A stretch of DNA of 64,000 nt from Flavobacterium hankyongi (GTDB lineage Bacteria; Bacteroidota; Bacteroidia; Flavobacteriales; Flavobacteriaceae), in assembly GCF_036840915.1 (NCBI RefSeq), contig NZ_CP085725.1, positions 3,100,001-3,164,000 on the forward strand. Reading direction: 5' to 3'. Position 1 is the stretch's first letter, and each line of letters starts with the position of its first letter. The translations under genes were made by a program, and so were the position numbers. Under the pieces are notes generated by a model. The model was not told the DNA's origin and did no database searches. It saw only the letters and a list, made by a program, of their open reading frames with translations. Of the stretch, positions 41,575-53,108 are shown piece by piece.

Positions 41575-42828
41575 TTGAATTTAGAATATTTTATTGCCCG
41601 AAGATTAACTAGGGCTAAAGACCATAAAAGTAATATATCTTCGCCAATTATAAAAATTGCGATTGCTGCTATTGCTATTGGTGTTGTCATGATGATTGTG
41701 TCAGTGGCCACAGGAATTGGTCTTCAAAACAAAATACGTCAAAAAATTGCTGCCTTTAACGGTCATATTGTAATTTCAAATTTCGATGACAACCAATCAG
41801 AAGTAAGTCTTAATCCAGTCTCAACAAATCAAGATTTTTATCCAAAGTTTAAATCGGTACAAGGAATAAATCATATTCAGGCTGTAGCAAGTAAAGGAGG
41901 GATTATTAGAACTGAGAGATCATTCGAAGGGATAGTATTTAAAGGAGTAGGTAAAGACTATAAATGGGACAATCTAACAGAATATCTAGTCCAAGGAAGA
42001 ATTCCTAATCTTAAAGAAGAGTTAAACTCTGAGATACTTATATCCGAATATTTAGCGAACCGATTAGAACTAAAGCTAGGTGATAAATGCAATACCTTTT
42101 TTATGAAAGAAGGAGGGAATCAATTGCCAAATCTTAGGGTATTCAAAATAGTAGGGATTTATAATTCAGGATTTCAAGAGTTTGATGCTACATTCTTATT
42201 AGGAGATATTCGCCATATTCAAAAAATGAATAAATGGAAACCTACCGAGGTAGGTGCTTTTGAAGTATTTGTTGATGATTTTGATAAGATTGAAGAAAAA
42301 GGAGCCGAAGTTTATAATAACACTCAAAACAAAGATGATATATCTAAGACATTAGATACGCAAACAATCTCTCAAAAGTACTTTTATATATTCGAATGGT
42401 TAAAGCTATTTGATTTTAACATATTGGTTATTCTTTCAATTATGATTGTAGTAGCCACCATTAATATGGTTGTTGCTCTGCTTGTTCTAATATTAGAACG
42501 TACACAAATGATTGGTATTCTGAAATCGATTGGAGCAAACAATTGGACAGTCAGAAAAATATTCCTTTTCAATGCACTGTATTTAATTGCTCAAGGACTT
42601 CTTTGGGGTAATGTAATAGGTATAGGGTTATTACTTATTCAAAAACACTTCGGTATTGTAAAACTTAATCCCGAAAACTATTATGTAAATACAGCCCCAG
42701 TAGATATAAATCTATTGTATATCTTCTTACTTAATATAGGGACAGTGGCTGTTTGTTTTTTAGTACTACACATACCATCACATATTGTGACCAAGATTTC
42801 ACCAGTCAAAGCTATTAAGTTTAGTTAG
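41575..42828 (+). CDS. FtsX-like ABC transporter permease
   Basis: 417 residues from a TTG start (NLEYFIARRLTRAKDHKSN), which is where the family begins; no ATG is available nearby. Four membrane segments: 25-50, then three at the C-terminus (ILVILSIMIVVATINMVVAL, LFNALYLIAQGLLWGNVIG, LLYIFLLNIGTVAVCFLVLH), with a periplasmic MacB-like domain between. This is the LolC/E-MacB architecture, probably moving lipoproteins or peptides with an ATPase encoded elsewhere. A TATCTTTT string overlaps the start codon. Confidence 0.88.
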   Translation: MNLEYFIARRLTRAKDHKSNISSPIIKIAIAAIAIGVVMMIVSVATGIGLQNKIRQKIAAFNGHIVISNFDDNQSEVSLNPVSTNQDFYPKFKSVQGINHIQAVASKGGIIRTERSFEGIVFKGVGKDYKWDNLTEYLVQGRIPNLKEELNSEILISEYLANRLELKLGDKCNTFFMKEGGNQLPNLRVFKIVGIYNSGFQEFDATFLLGDIRHIQKMNKWKPTEVGAFEVFVDDFDKIEEKGAEVYNNTQNKDDISKTLDTQTISQKYFYIFEWLKLFDFNILVILSIMIVVATINMVVALLVLILERTQMIGILKSIGANNWTVRKIFLFNALYLIAQGLLWGNVIGIGLLLIQKHFGIVKLNPENYYVNTAPVDINLLYIFLLNIGTVAVCFLVLHIPSHIVTKISPVKAIKFS

Positions 42829-42860
42829 GTTTTAAATCTCATTCACTTTTTTTATTTATA

Positions 42861-42904
42861 GCGTGTCCCTATGCTTTGCATTGGGTCGGGCTTTTTGCAC
42901 TCGC
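42861..42904 (-). ncRNA. Flavo-1-like RNA element, short form
   Basis: On the minus strand it reads gcgagtgcaaaa, then agcccgaccc, then gggacacgc. The GCG...CGC closing ends and the AGCCCGAC...GGG(G)CACGC 3' half match the element at 48969-49050, but the long internal hairpin is missing. Assignment to Flavo-1 is from memory of that Rfam family. Confidence 0.4.
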
Positions 42905-42961
42905 TTTTTAAAATCTATTTTAAAAGAGCTCAAACAAATTCTCCAATCCCTCACGCGTACC

Positions 42962-43060
42962 ATATATATAGTATACCTATATATAATAGTGTATAGGATA
43001 AGTATATATATAGTATAGTAAAAAGAAAGGTACTTATTATATATGTATAGTGTAAAACGG
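42962..43060. repeat. TA-rich repeat tract upstream of the rRNA operon
   Basis: Two copies of tatatatagtata (42963-42975 and 43005-43017) and several shorter cctata/tatagg and ttatatatgtatag variants. It is nearly pure TA with embedded G. Possibly a DNA-unwinding or curved region upstream of the promoters. Confidence 0.45.
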
Positions 43061-43176
43061 ATGTTTAAATTCCATTACTTTTCGACACTGTAATACTATC
43101 AAAAAAAACTTTTACATCTAACTTACTGTGGGTCAGAGTAAGTGTAAAAAAGATTAAAAAAAGTTTTATAAAAGGC

Positions 43177-43206
43177 TTGCGTAATTGAAAAAAGGTGGTA
43201 CTTTTG
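43177..43206 (+). promoter_or_regulatory. rRNA promoter P1
   Basis: TTG at 43177-43179, 19-bp spacer, TACTTTTG at 43199-43206, then CACCCGCAA. Confidence 0.75.
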
Positions 43207-43329
43207 CACCCGCAATCAACAACAAAACGGTTGTAAACAAGCAAAGTTCTTTATCATAGTGTTAAAAAATCTTTAAGTGATTGAGTTTAAAGCGAGAGCA
43301 AAAAAATTAAAAAAAATCACGAAAAAGAT

Positions 43330-43361
43330 TTGGAGATAAGAAAATAAAGATGTTATCTTTG
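43330..43361 (+). promoter_or_regulatory. rRNA promoter P2
   Basis: TTG at 43330-43332, 21-bp spacer, TATCTTTG at 43354-43361, then CACCCCGCAA. Confidence 0.8.
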
Positions 43362-43444
43362 CACCCCGCAACGGAGAGGTTCTTAAGTATTATTGATTAG
43401 AAAAACGGATTGAAAATTTTCTCAAAAAAAAGTTTCAAGAAGTT

Positions 43445-43475
43445 TTGGTAAATAAGAAAAGAGTTTTTACCTTTG
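43445..43475 (+). promoter_or_regulatory. rRNA promoter P3
   Basis: TTG at 43445-43447, 20-bp spacer, TACCTTTG at 43468-43475, then CACCCCGCAA. Confidence 0.8.
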
Positions 43476-43569
43476 CACCCCGCAAACGAAGAGAAGTTCA
43501 TTTGAAATATTGAGTAAATAATTTAAGATTTTAGTCTTGAAAAAAGATAAAAAATAAATCAAAAATTAT

Positions 43570-43600
43570 TTGCGAGATTAGAAAAAGATTTCTACCTTTG
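43570..43600 (+). promoter_or_regulatory. rRNA promoter P4
   Basis: TTG at 43570-43572, 20-bp spacer, TACCTTTG at 43593-43600, then CACCCGCAA. About 190 bp before the 16S gene. Confidence 0.8.
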
Positions 43601-43788
43601 CACCCGCAAAAACAACGAAAGAAGTTTAGCGAAAAACAAGAAGAAACGTTCATAGACATATTGGATTGACAGCCGCTTCGAGCAGAGATGTTTGAAGCAC
43701 AAAAAAATAAGAGTAAGAGAAATCGAGAGATTTGAAAAACCTAGCATTCTTTGTCTACAAATCAAAAGCGCAAGCTTTTAAAAATTAT

Positions 43789-45306
<1,518 letters not shown>

Positions 45307-45394
45307 AGAGACTATAAAAAGAAGTTAGGAAAAAGTTCTTAAGATTTTTTTTACTCTTGCTGTTAATTCAAATAATACAATAATTAAAAAACAG

Positions 45395-45468
45395 AGTCTC
45401 GTAGCTCAGCTGGTTAGAGTACTACACTGATAATGTAGGGGTCCCCAGTTCGAGTCTGGGCGGGACTA
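45395..45468 (+). tRNA. tRNA-Ile (GAT)
   Basis: 74 nt. Acceptor AGTCTCG/CGGGACT, D arm GCTC...GAGT, anticodon stem CTACA/TGTAG around loop CTGATAA (anticodon GAT), T arm CCCAG TTCGAGT CTGGG, discriminator A. The 3' CCA is not encoded. Lies in the 16S-23S spacer. Confidence 0.95.
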
Positions 45469-45535
45469 CTAAGTTTTTTTGATTAAAAAAGGAAATTTTA
45501 GAGGTTGAGTAACCGTTTGAAGTACTGTTAACTGA

Positions 45536-45554
45536 AAACTGTTAACTGACGACT
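45536..45554 (+). repeat. 19-bp dispersed repeat, copy in the rRNA spacer
   Basis: aaactgttaactgacgact between the two tRNA genes, identical to 41438-41456 in namZ. A further partial copy (actgttaactga) lies directly before it at 45523-45535. Confidence 0.6.
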
Positions 45555-45562
45555 AAATATAC

Positions 45563-45636
45563 GGGGGATTAGCTCAGCTGGCTAGAGCGCCTGCCTTGCA
45601 CGCAGGAGGTCATCGGTTCGACTCCGATATTCTCCA
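45563..45636 (+). tRNA. tRNA-Ala (TGC)
   Basis: 74 nt. Acceptor GGGGGAT/ATTCTCC, D arm GCTC...GAGC, anticodon stem CCTGC/GCAGG around CTTGCAC (anticodon TGC), T arm ATCGG TTCGACT CCGAT, discriminator A, no encoded CCA. Standard second spacer tRNA. Confidence 0.95.
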
Positions 45637-45742
45637 CTGGTTCCAAAAGGAACAACCGTTCATTGACATATTGAGATAAAAAAACATTTAAAAAGTAGAA
45701 AGAACACAGTTTTTATACAGTAATGTATAAAAACGAAAAGTA

Positions 45743-48620
<2,878 letters not shown>

Positions 48621-48759
48621 TGCATGCGCCCCGCAAGGGGCGCGGCAAACTTTCTCCCTTCGAGTATACCTCAGGGATCAATGATTTTTATCTCAGTATG
48701 TTAAGATATTGTGTAATGTTGGTCTGGTTTTAACCAAATCACCCTTGCAAAACGACCTT

Positions 48760-48867
48760 AAGGTGGTTATTGCGGCGGGGCTCACCTCTTCCCATCTCGA
48801 ACAGAGAAGTTAAGCCCGCCTGCGCAGATGGTACTGCAATCCTGTGGGAGAGTATGTCGCTGCCTTT
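48760..48867 (+). rRNA. 5S ribosomal RNA
   Basis: Contains cccatctcgaacagagaagt and the 3' gtgggagagtatgtcg; helix I pairs aaggtgg with the tgcctt end. About 108 nt; ends approximate. It is separated from 23S by a 139-bp spacer that includes a GC-rich hairpin (gcgcccc/ggggcgc). Confidence 0.92.
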
Positions 48868-48873
48868 CTTTAG

Positions 48874-48909
48874 AAAACCCTTCATCATTCGATGAGGGGT
48901 TTTTTGTTT
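48874..48909 (+). terminator. rRNA operon terminator
   Basis: 13-bp stem aaaacccttcatc / gatgaggggtttt with one wobble, 4-nt loop and a long T tract. Confidence 0.9.
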
Positions 48910-48968
48910 TATATAGTTTTATGAAATAAAAAAATGAAAAATTGCCCCGTTATTTTATTGAAAATATA

Positions 48969-49050
48969 GCGTGAGGGATGGAAACGATATCCTTTTGCAA
49001 GTTAAATGCAAAAGATATAGTGGACAGCCCGACACCCTTTAGGGGCACGC
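48969..49050 (+). ncRNA. Flavo-1-like RNA element, long form
   Basis: Closing pair gcgtg/cacgc; internal hairpin atat-cttttgca / tgcaaaag-atat with a 7-nt loop; then tagtggacagcccgacaccc and ggggcacgc. The layout agrees with my memory of the Flavo-1 conserved RNA motif, a high-copy structured RNA of Flavobacteria with unknown function. A covariance-model search would settle it. Lies between the rRNA terminator and nth. Confidence 0.55.
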
Positions 49051-49106
49051 CATAAAAAAAAACTGCTTTGTGTTGATTTTTAATATGTTATATTTTGTGC
49101 TTCAGT

Positions 49107-49745
49107 CTAATTTTTAAGCGTCTTGAAGTAGTCACAATGAATATTAATCGGACATTGATCACATTTAGGATTGGTAGGTCGGCAGATTTCGCGCCCTAAA
49201 AATGAAATAGCCATGCCAATTTCTCCCCAAATTTCTTTTGGTAAAACTTGCATTAGCTGTTTTTCAACTTTGTTCCCGTCTTTGGTTTCGGGGATTAAGC
49301 CAATTCTAGGAGCCACTCTTATAACATGTAAATCACAAATTATGCCTTCTGAAGGGGAATTCATCTCACGCATGATAACGTTTGCCGATTTTCTTCCTAT
49401 TCCTTTTAGTGAAACTAAACTTTCCATTGTTAGTGGAATTTTTTTATCTTCTTTTAGTTCTTGAGCAATTTCAATGATCCATCCTGCTTTTGTTCCAAAG
49501 TTTCTCACTTTTGAAATAAAGGGAATCAAAGCCTCGGTGTTAGAAACTGACAAACTTTCCAAATTAGGATAAATTTTAAACAAGGCAGGGGTGATTTTGT
49601 TAATATTTGCATCAGAATCTTGTGCGGAGAGTATCACCATAATCATAAGCTGATATAAGTTTTGATACTCTAAAGGATGTTTTTTGTTTTTATATTTAGT
49701 TAGGAGAGGAGTTAATTTTTCTTCCCATGTCTTAGTTGCACTCAT
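49107..49745 (-). CDS. nth: endonuclease III-type DNA glycosylase/AP lyase
   Basis: 212 residues from the ATG at 49745; a longer in-frame start at 49790 falls in the murF terminator and is rejected. The helix-hairpin-helix LKGIGRKSANVIM carries the catalytic Lys119, with Asp138 in ICDLHVIRV. Four cysteines (188, 195, 198, 204; spacing C-x6-C-x2-C-x5-C) bind the [4Fe-4S] cluster. It removes oxidised pyrimidines and nicks at AP sites. Confidence 0.92.
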   Translation of the reverse strand: MSATKTWEEKLTPLLTKYKNKKHPLEYQNLYQLMIMVILSAQDSDANINKITPALFKIYPNLESLSVSNTEALIPFISKVRNFGTKAGWIIEIAQELKEDKKIPLTMESLVSLKGIGRKSANVIMREMNSPSEGIICDLHVIRVAPRIGLIPETKDGNKVEKQLMQVLPKEIWGEIGMAISFLGREICRPTNPKCDQCPINIHCDYFKTLKN

Positions 49746-49771
49746 GATTATTTTATTTGTAAATAAATTTA

Positions 49772-49799
49772 ATAAAAAAATCCAGCGCAAGGCTGGATT
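49772..49799 (-). terminator. murF terminator
   Basis: 8-bp stem aatccagc / gctggatt with a 5-nt loop; on the minus strand it is followed by a T-rich run. Lies 5 bp beyond the murF stop. Confidence 0.75.
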
Positions 49800-49803
49800 A
49801 ATA

Positions 49804-51087
49804 TTATAGTAAATCTAATGTTTTTTCTAAGGCCATTCCTCTGGAACCTTTTATTAGAATTGTTTTATTTTCAATAGGAATTGATTTAAATTTTTCAGCA
49901 AAACTTAAAAAATTTTCGAAGAAAAAAACGTGATTTATGTCTATTTTATTACTATAAAAATCTTTACCTATGAAAAACGTTTTAACAGAAGGCTCTTTAG
50001 TGAGGATTTCAACTATTTTTTTATGTTCATCAATGCTTTCGTCACCTAGTTCAAACATGTCGCCTAAAATGGCAATTTTGTTGTTTGAATCAAGTTGTAT
50101 AAAGTTGGTTATTGCTGCAAGCATGCTGCTTGGGTTAGCATTGTATGCATCTAGAATTATTTTGTTTGTTTTTTTTTCAATTAATTGTGAGCGATTATTG
50201 TTAGGTTGGTAATCTTCAATTGCCTTTTTTATATCTGAATCGGTTATGTTGAAATATTTACCAATAGTAATTGCAGCATTTATATTGTTGGCATTGTAAA
50301 TTCCAATTAAATGTGAATTGATTAGTTGATTATTGAAACTAATTTTAACCATTGGGTTTGCTTCAACATATTTTATTATAATATTAGCCTCATTTTTCAG
50401 GCCAAAAGTAAAACATTTAATATTAGCTCCTTTTTCTACTTGTAAGGGGTCATCACTATTGATGAAAACTGTTTTTTCATTTTTTCTTAGATAAGAATAT
50501 AGTTCGCTTTTCCCTTTTATAACACCTTCAAAACCCCCAAAACCATCTAAGTGGGCTTTACCAAAATTTGTGATATAGCCATAATCTGGTTGTGCTATTT
50601 CGCAAAGCATTTCAATTTCTTTTTGATGATTTGCACCCATTTCAACTATGCCTATGTCAGTGTTTTCATCAAATGAAAGCAAAGTCAAAGGCACACCTAT
50701 ATGGTTGTTAAGATTTCCAATAGTGGCTTTTGTGTTGTATTTCATAGAGAGAACTGAGTTAATAAGTTCCTTTGTAGTTGTTTTTCCGTTACTACCTGTT
50801 AATGCAACTATTGGTAATCCTAATTGATTTCTATGATAATTTGCGAGTTCTTGTAATGTTTGTAAGCTATCTTTTACTAATAACATTTTATTTTCATTAG
50901 TAAAATATTTTTTGTCATCAATTATAACAAACAAAGCTCCTTTTTTTAGTGCTTCTTCAGCAAAGGTATTTGCATCAAATTTTTCCCCTTTTAATGCTAT
51001 AAAAAGGGAATTAGGTTCAATTTTACGTGTATCAGTAGAAACTGAGTCACATTGTAAAAAACATTGGTAGATATCTTCTATTCTCAT
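49804..51087 (-). CDS. murF: UDP-N-acetylmuramoyl-tripeptide--D-alanyl-D-alanine ligase
   Basis: 427 residues from the ATG at 51087 (MRIEDIYQCF). Mur ligase three-domain layout: N-terminal FIALKGEKFDANTFAEEALK, the ATP loop ALTGSNGKTTTKELINSVL, the central GIVEMGANHQKEIEMLCEI, and a C-terminal domain ending with ILIKGSRGMALE. It adds D-Ala-D-Ala to the UDP-MurNAc tripeptide in the cytoplasm. An upstream start at 51120 lies inside the gldJ terminator and is not used. It follows gldJ on the same strand, as is usual in flavobacteria. Confidence 0.94.
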   Translation of the reverse strand: MRIEDIYQCFLQCDSVSTDTRKIEPNSLFIALKGEKFDANTFAEEALKKGALFVIIDDKKYFTNENKMLLVKDSLQTLQELANYHRNQLGLPIVALTGSNGKTTTKELINSVLSMKYNTKATIGNLNNHIGVPLTLLSFDENTDIGIVEMGANHQKEIEMLCEIAQPDYGYITNFGKAHLDGFGGFEGVIKGKSELYSYLRKNEKTVFINSDDPLQVEKGANIKCFTFGLKNEANIIIKYVEANPMVKISFNNQLINSHLIGIYNANNINAAITIGKYFNITDSDIKKAIEDYQPNNNRSQLIEKKTNKIILDAYNANPSSMLAAITNFIQLDSNNKIAILGDMFELGDESIDEHKKIVEILTKEPSVKTFFIGKDFYSNKIDINHVFFFENFLSFAEKFKSIPIENKTILIKGSRGMALEKTLDLL

Positions 51088-51106
51088 ATTGCGAAAGTAA
51101 GAAAAA

Positions 51107-51135
51107 ATTAAAAGCCCCAAAAAGGGGCTTTTAAT
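51107..51135 (-). terminator. gldJ terminator
   Basis: 12-bp perfect stem attaaaagcccc / ggggcttttaat, 5-nt loop, with a T6 run following on the minus strand. Confidence 0.85.
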
Positions 51136-51153
51136 TATATGTAAACAAAATTA

Positions 51154-52905
51154 TTAGTTTCTTGGTCTTTTCTTGAAGTCAGATTTTGGACCTACTCTAG
51201 ACATTGCACATCTGAATCCAATGTAGTCAGAAGCAATTTCTTGTTGGCAGTATCTTCTCTGAGCTGGATCTAACCAATAAGCTCTGTCTCTCCATGACCC
51301 TCCTTTGTAAACTCTTACATCATCGCCAATTAAAGTTGTTCTTTTTCCAGTTTTGTCAAACTTACGACTCAATTTAGCAGTGCTGTCAATTTTTCCAGTA
51401 CTATCCTTAACAACTTCTACTTTGTGAATAGGAGAGTCATACATTCTTTTCTTTTCGCTTATTTTTTCTCCTTCTTCAGCGCTTCCAAAATCAAAATAAC
51501 GAGTTGATTGTTTGTCTCCGTCTCGGTATCCAATATTGTTACTTGTAGAGAAGTTTTGTCTTAAATAAGTTTCGTTTTCGTCAACAGGCACTTGAGCAAT
51601 TTCTCCTGGTTTGTTTCTTGCAACAACTTTACCATTACTTAACGTATCATATTTGATTGTTTCAGAAGTTACAAACTCTAATTTGCCATCTTTGTCGATT
51701 TTATTTTTAGTATAAACGTTACCACGGAAGTAGTTGAAGTCATTTGCTTCATCATCAACCATTGGTCGGTATACATCCTGTACCCATTCAGCAACGTTAC
51801 CAGCCATATCATATAGTCCGAAATCGTTAGGCTTGTAAGATTTTACGGGAGCTGTAATATCTGCACCGTCATCTGACCATCCTGCAATTCCTCCGTAATC
51901 TCCTTTACCTTGTTTGAAGTTAGCCAATTGATCACCTCTTGTTTGTCTTTTACCAGATCTAGTATATTGACCTTTCCAAGGATATTTCTTTTGTCCTCTA
52001 TAAATGTTGTATTCTCTTTGACCTACATCTGCAGCAGCAGCATATTCCCACTCAGCTTCTGTTGGAAGTCTATATTCTGGTAATAAAACACCAGATGTTT
52101 TTTGTGCATATACATTAGTCGGTCCTTCAGCACCAGCAGTAGCAGTAGCATCAGCATCATCTCCTTTAGCTTTTTTAGCTTTAGCTTTTTTGCCTCCACG
52201 ACCAGTTTTTTGTAAAATAATTTCCTCATTACCACCAAATGAAGTAGAAGGAGAAACTAAATAGGCTTCAGTATCAAAAGTATTATTTGCATCTACATCA
52301 ACTACTTTTGCTCCTTTTTTCATGTAACCTTCTCTTTCAAGAATAGCTTCGTTAACACGATTTGTTCTCCATTTAGCAAACTCAGTAGCTTGTAACCAGT
52401 TTACACCTACAACAGGATAATCTTTATAAGCTGGATGTCTTAAATAGTTGTTAGTCATAGTTTCATTATAACCTAATCTATTTCTCCAAACCAAAGTATC
52501 TGGTAATGCACCTTCATATATATGTTTGTAATTCTCGTCAGTTGGTGGGAATACTCTCTTAACCCAATCAAGATACTCCATGTACATCATGTTAGTAACT
52601 TCTGTTTCATCCATGTAAAAAGATTGTACGTGTTGTTGACTTGGAGAGTTATTCCAGTCGTGCATTGGGTCGTCTTGAACTTTACCCATTGTGAACGTAC
52701 CTCCTTCAACTAGTACTAAACCAGGGGCAGTTTCTTGTTTAGTAAAGCTTGAATTGTACTGGAAACCTCCATTAGGGTCATTAATTTTCCATCCAGTAGC
52801 TGACGAAGTGTTTTTCGAGCTTGACTTTTTGCTACAGCTAGCAAAACCAAACAATACTATCATGGAGAATAGTATTCTTACAGTCATAATTTTGTTTACT
52901 TTCAT
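51154..52905 (-). CDS. gldJ: gliding motility lipoprotein GldJ
   Basis: 583 residues. Lipoprotein signal ending FGFASC (Cys24), then a formylglycine-generating-enzyme-like (SUMF1) domain: VLVEGGTFTMGKVQDD, YRLPTEAEWEYAAAA, DMAGNVAEWVQDVY and VYKGGSWRDRAYWLDP to GFRCAMSRV. GldJ is a core component of gliding and type IX secretion and stabilises GldK. A Lys/Ala-rich low-complexity insert (about residues 236-262, GRGGKKAKAKKAKGDDADAT) interrupts the domain. The divergent neighbour is porU, the classic arrangement in Flavobacterium. Confidence 0.95.
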   Translation of the reverse strand: MKVNKIMTVRILFSMIVLFGFASCSKKSSSKNTSSATGWKINDPNGGFQYNSSFTKQETAPGLVLVEGGTFTMGKVQDDPMHDWNNSPSQQHVQSFYMDETEVTNMMYMEYLDWVKRVFPPTDENYKHIYEGALPDTLVWRNRLGYNETMTNNYLRHPAYKDYPVVGVNWLQATEFAKWRTNRVNEAILEREGYMKKGAKVVDVDANNTFDTEAYLVSPSTSFGGNEEIILQKTGRGGKKAKAKKAKGDDADATATAGAEGPTNVYAQKTSGVLLPEYRLPTEAEWEYAAAADVGQREYNIYRGQKKYPWKGQYTRSGKRQTRGDQLANFKQGKGDYGGIAGWSDDGADITAPVKSYKPNDFGLYDMAGNVAEWVQDVYRPMVDDEANDFNYFRGNVYTKNKIDKDGKLEFVTSETIKYDTLSNGKVVARNKPGEIAQVPVDENETYLRQNFSTSNNIGYRDGDKQSTRYFDFGSAEEGEKISEKKRMYDSPIHKVEVVKDSTGKIDSTAKLSRKFDKTGKRTTLIGDDVRVYKGGSWRDRAYWLDPAQRRYCQQEIASDYIGFRCAMSRVGPKSDFKKRPRN

Positions 52906-53108
52906 ACTTTCAGTAGGTAATTATTTTGTGGCGCAATATAATAATTAACCATTAAACTGCAACACCTTTTTGATAAATATTTAAAAAAATCTTAAAATTT
53001 GATTTTTTTCCCATTTTTGTTAACGAATAATGTTTTTTATTATTGTATTAAATACCATATTTTTACAAGCTGAAATAAAATTTCTTTTACGACGTTATAG
53101 TGTTATAT

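Larger units (their letters stand above)
42829..43176. other. spacer between the permease gene and the rRNA promoters
   Basis: Holds a minus-strand Flavo-1-like element (42861-42904), a TA-rich repeat tract (42962-43060), and a hairpin-like acttact/agtaagt pair around 43123-43142. No ORF of note. The TA tract is unusual in base composition even for this genome. Confidence 0.5.

Noticed and set aside
41569..41577. TATCTTTTG overlapping the TTG start of the permease
   Set aside because: Would place the transcript start after the start codon, and the spacing in the box is off by one base.
43177..43609. Repeated units ahead of the 16S gene as a possible CRISPR array
   Set aside because: Only four units, irregular spacing of 114-155 bp, and the repeated part is a promoter consensus with the rRNA initiation box; no cas genes nearby.
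52023..52238. Minus-strand ORF rich in Lys and Leu within gldJ
   Set aside because: Out-of-frame shadow of the Lys/Ala-rich GldJ insert on the same strand.
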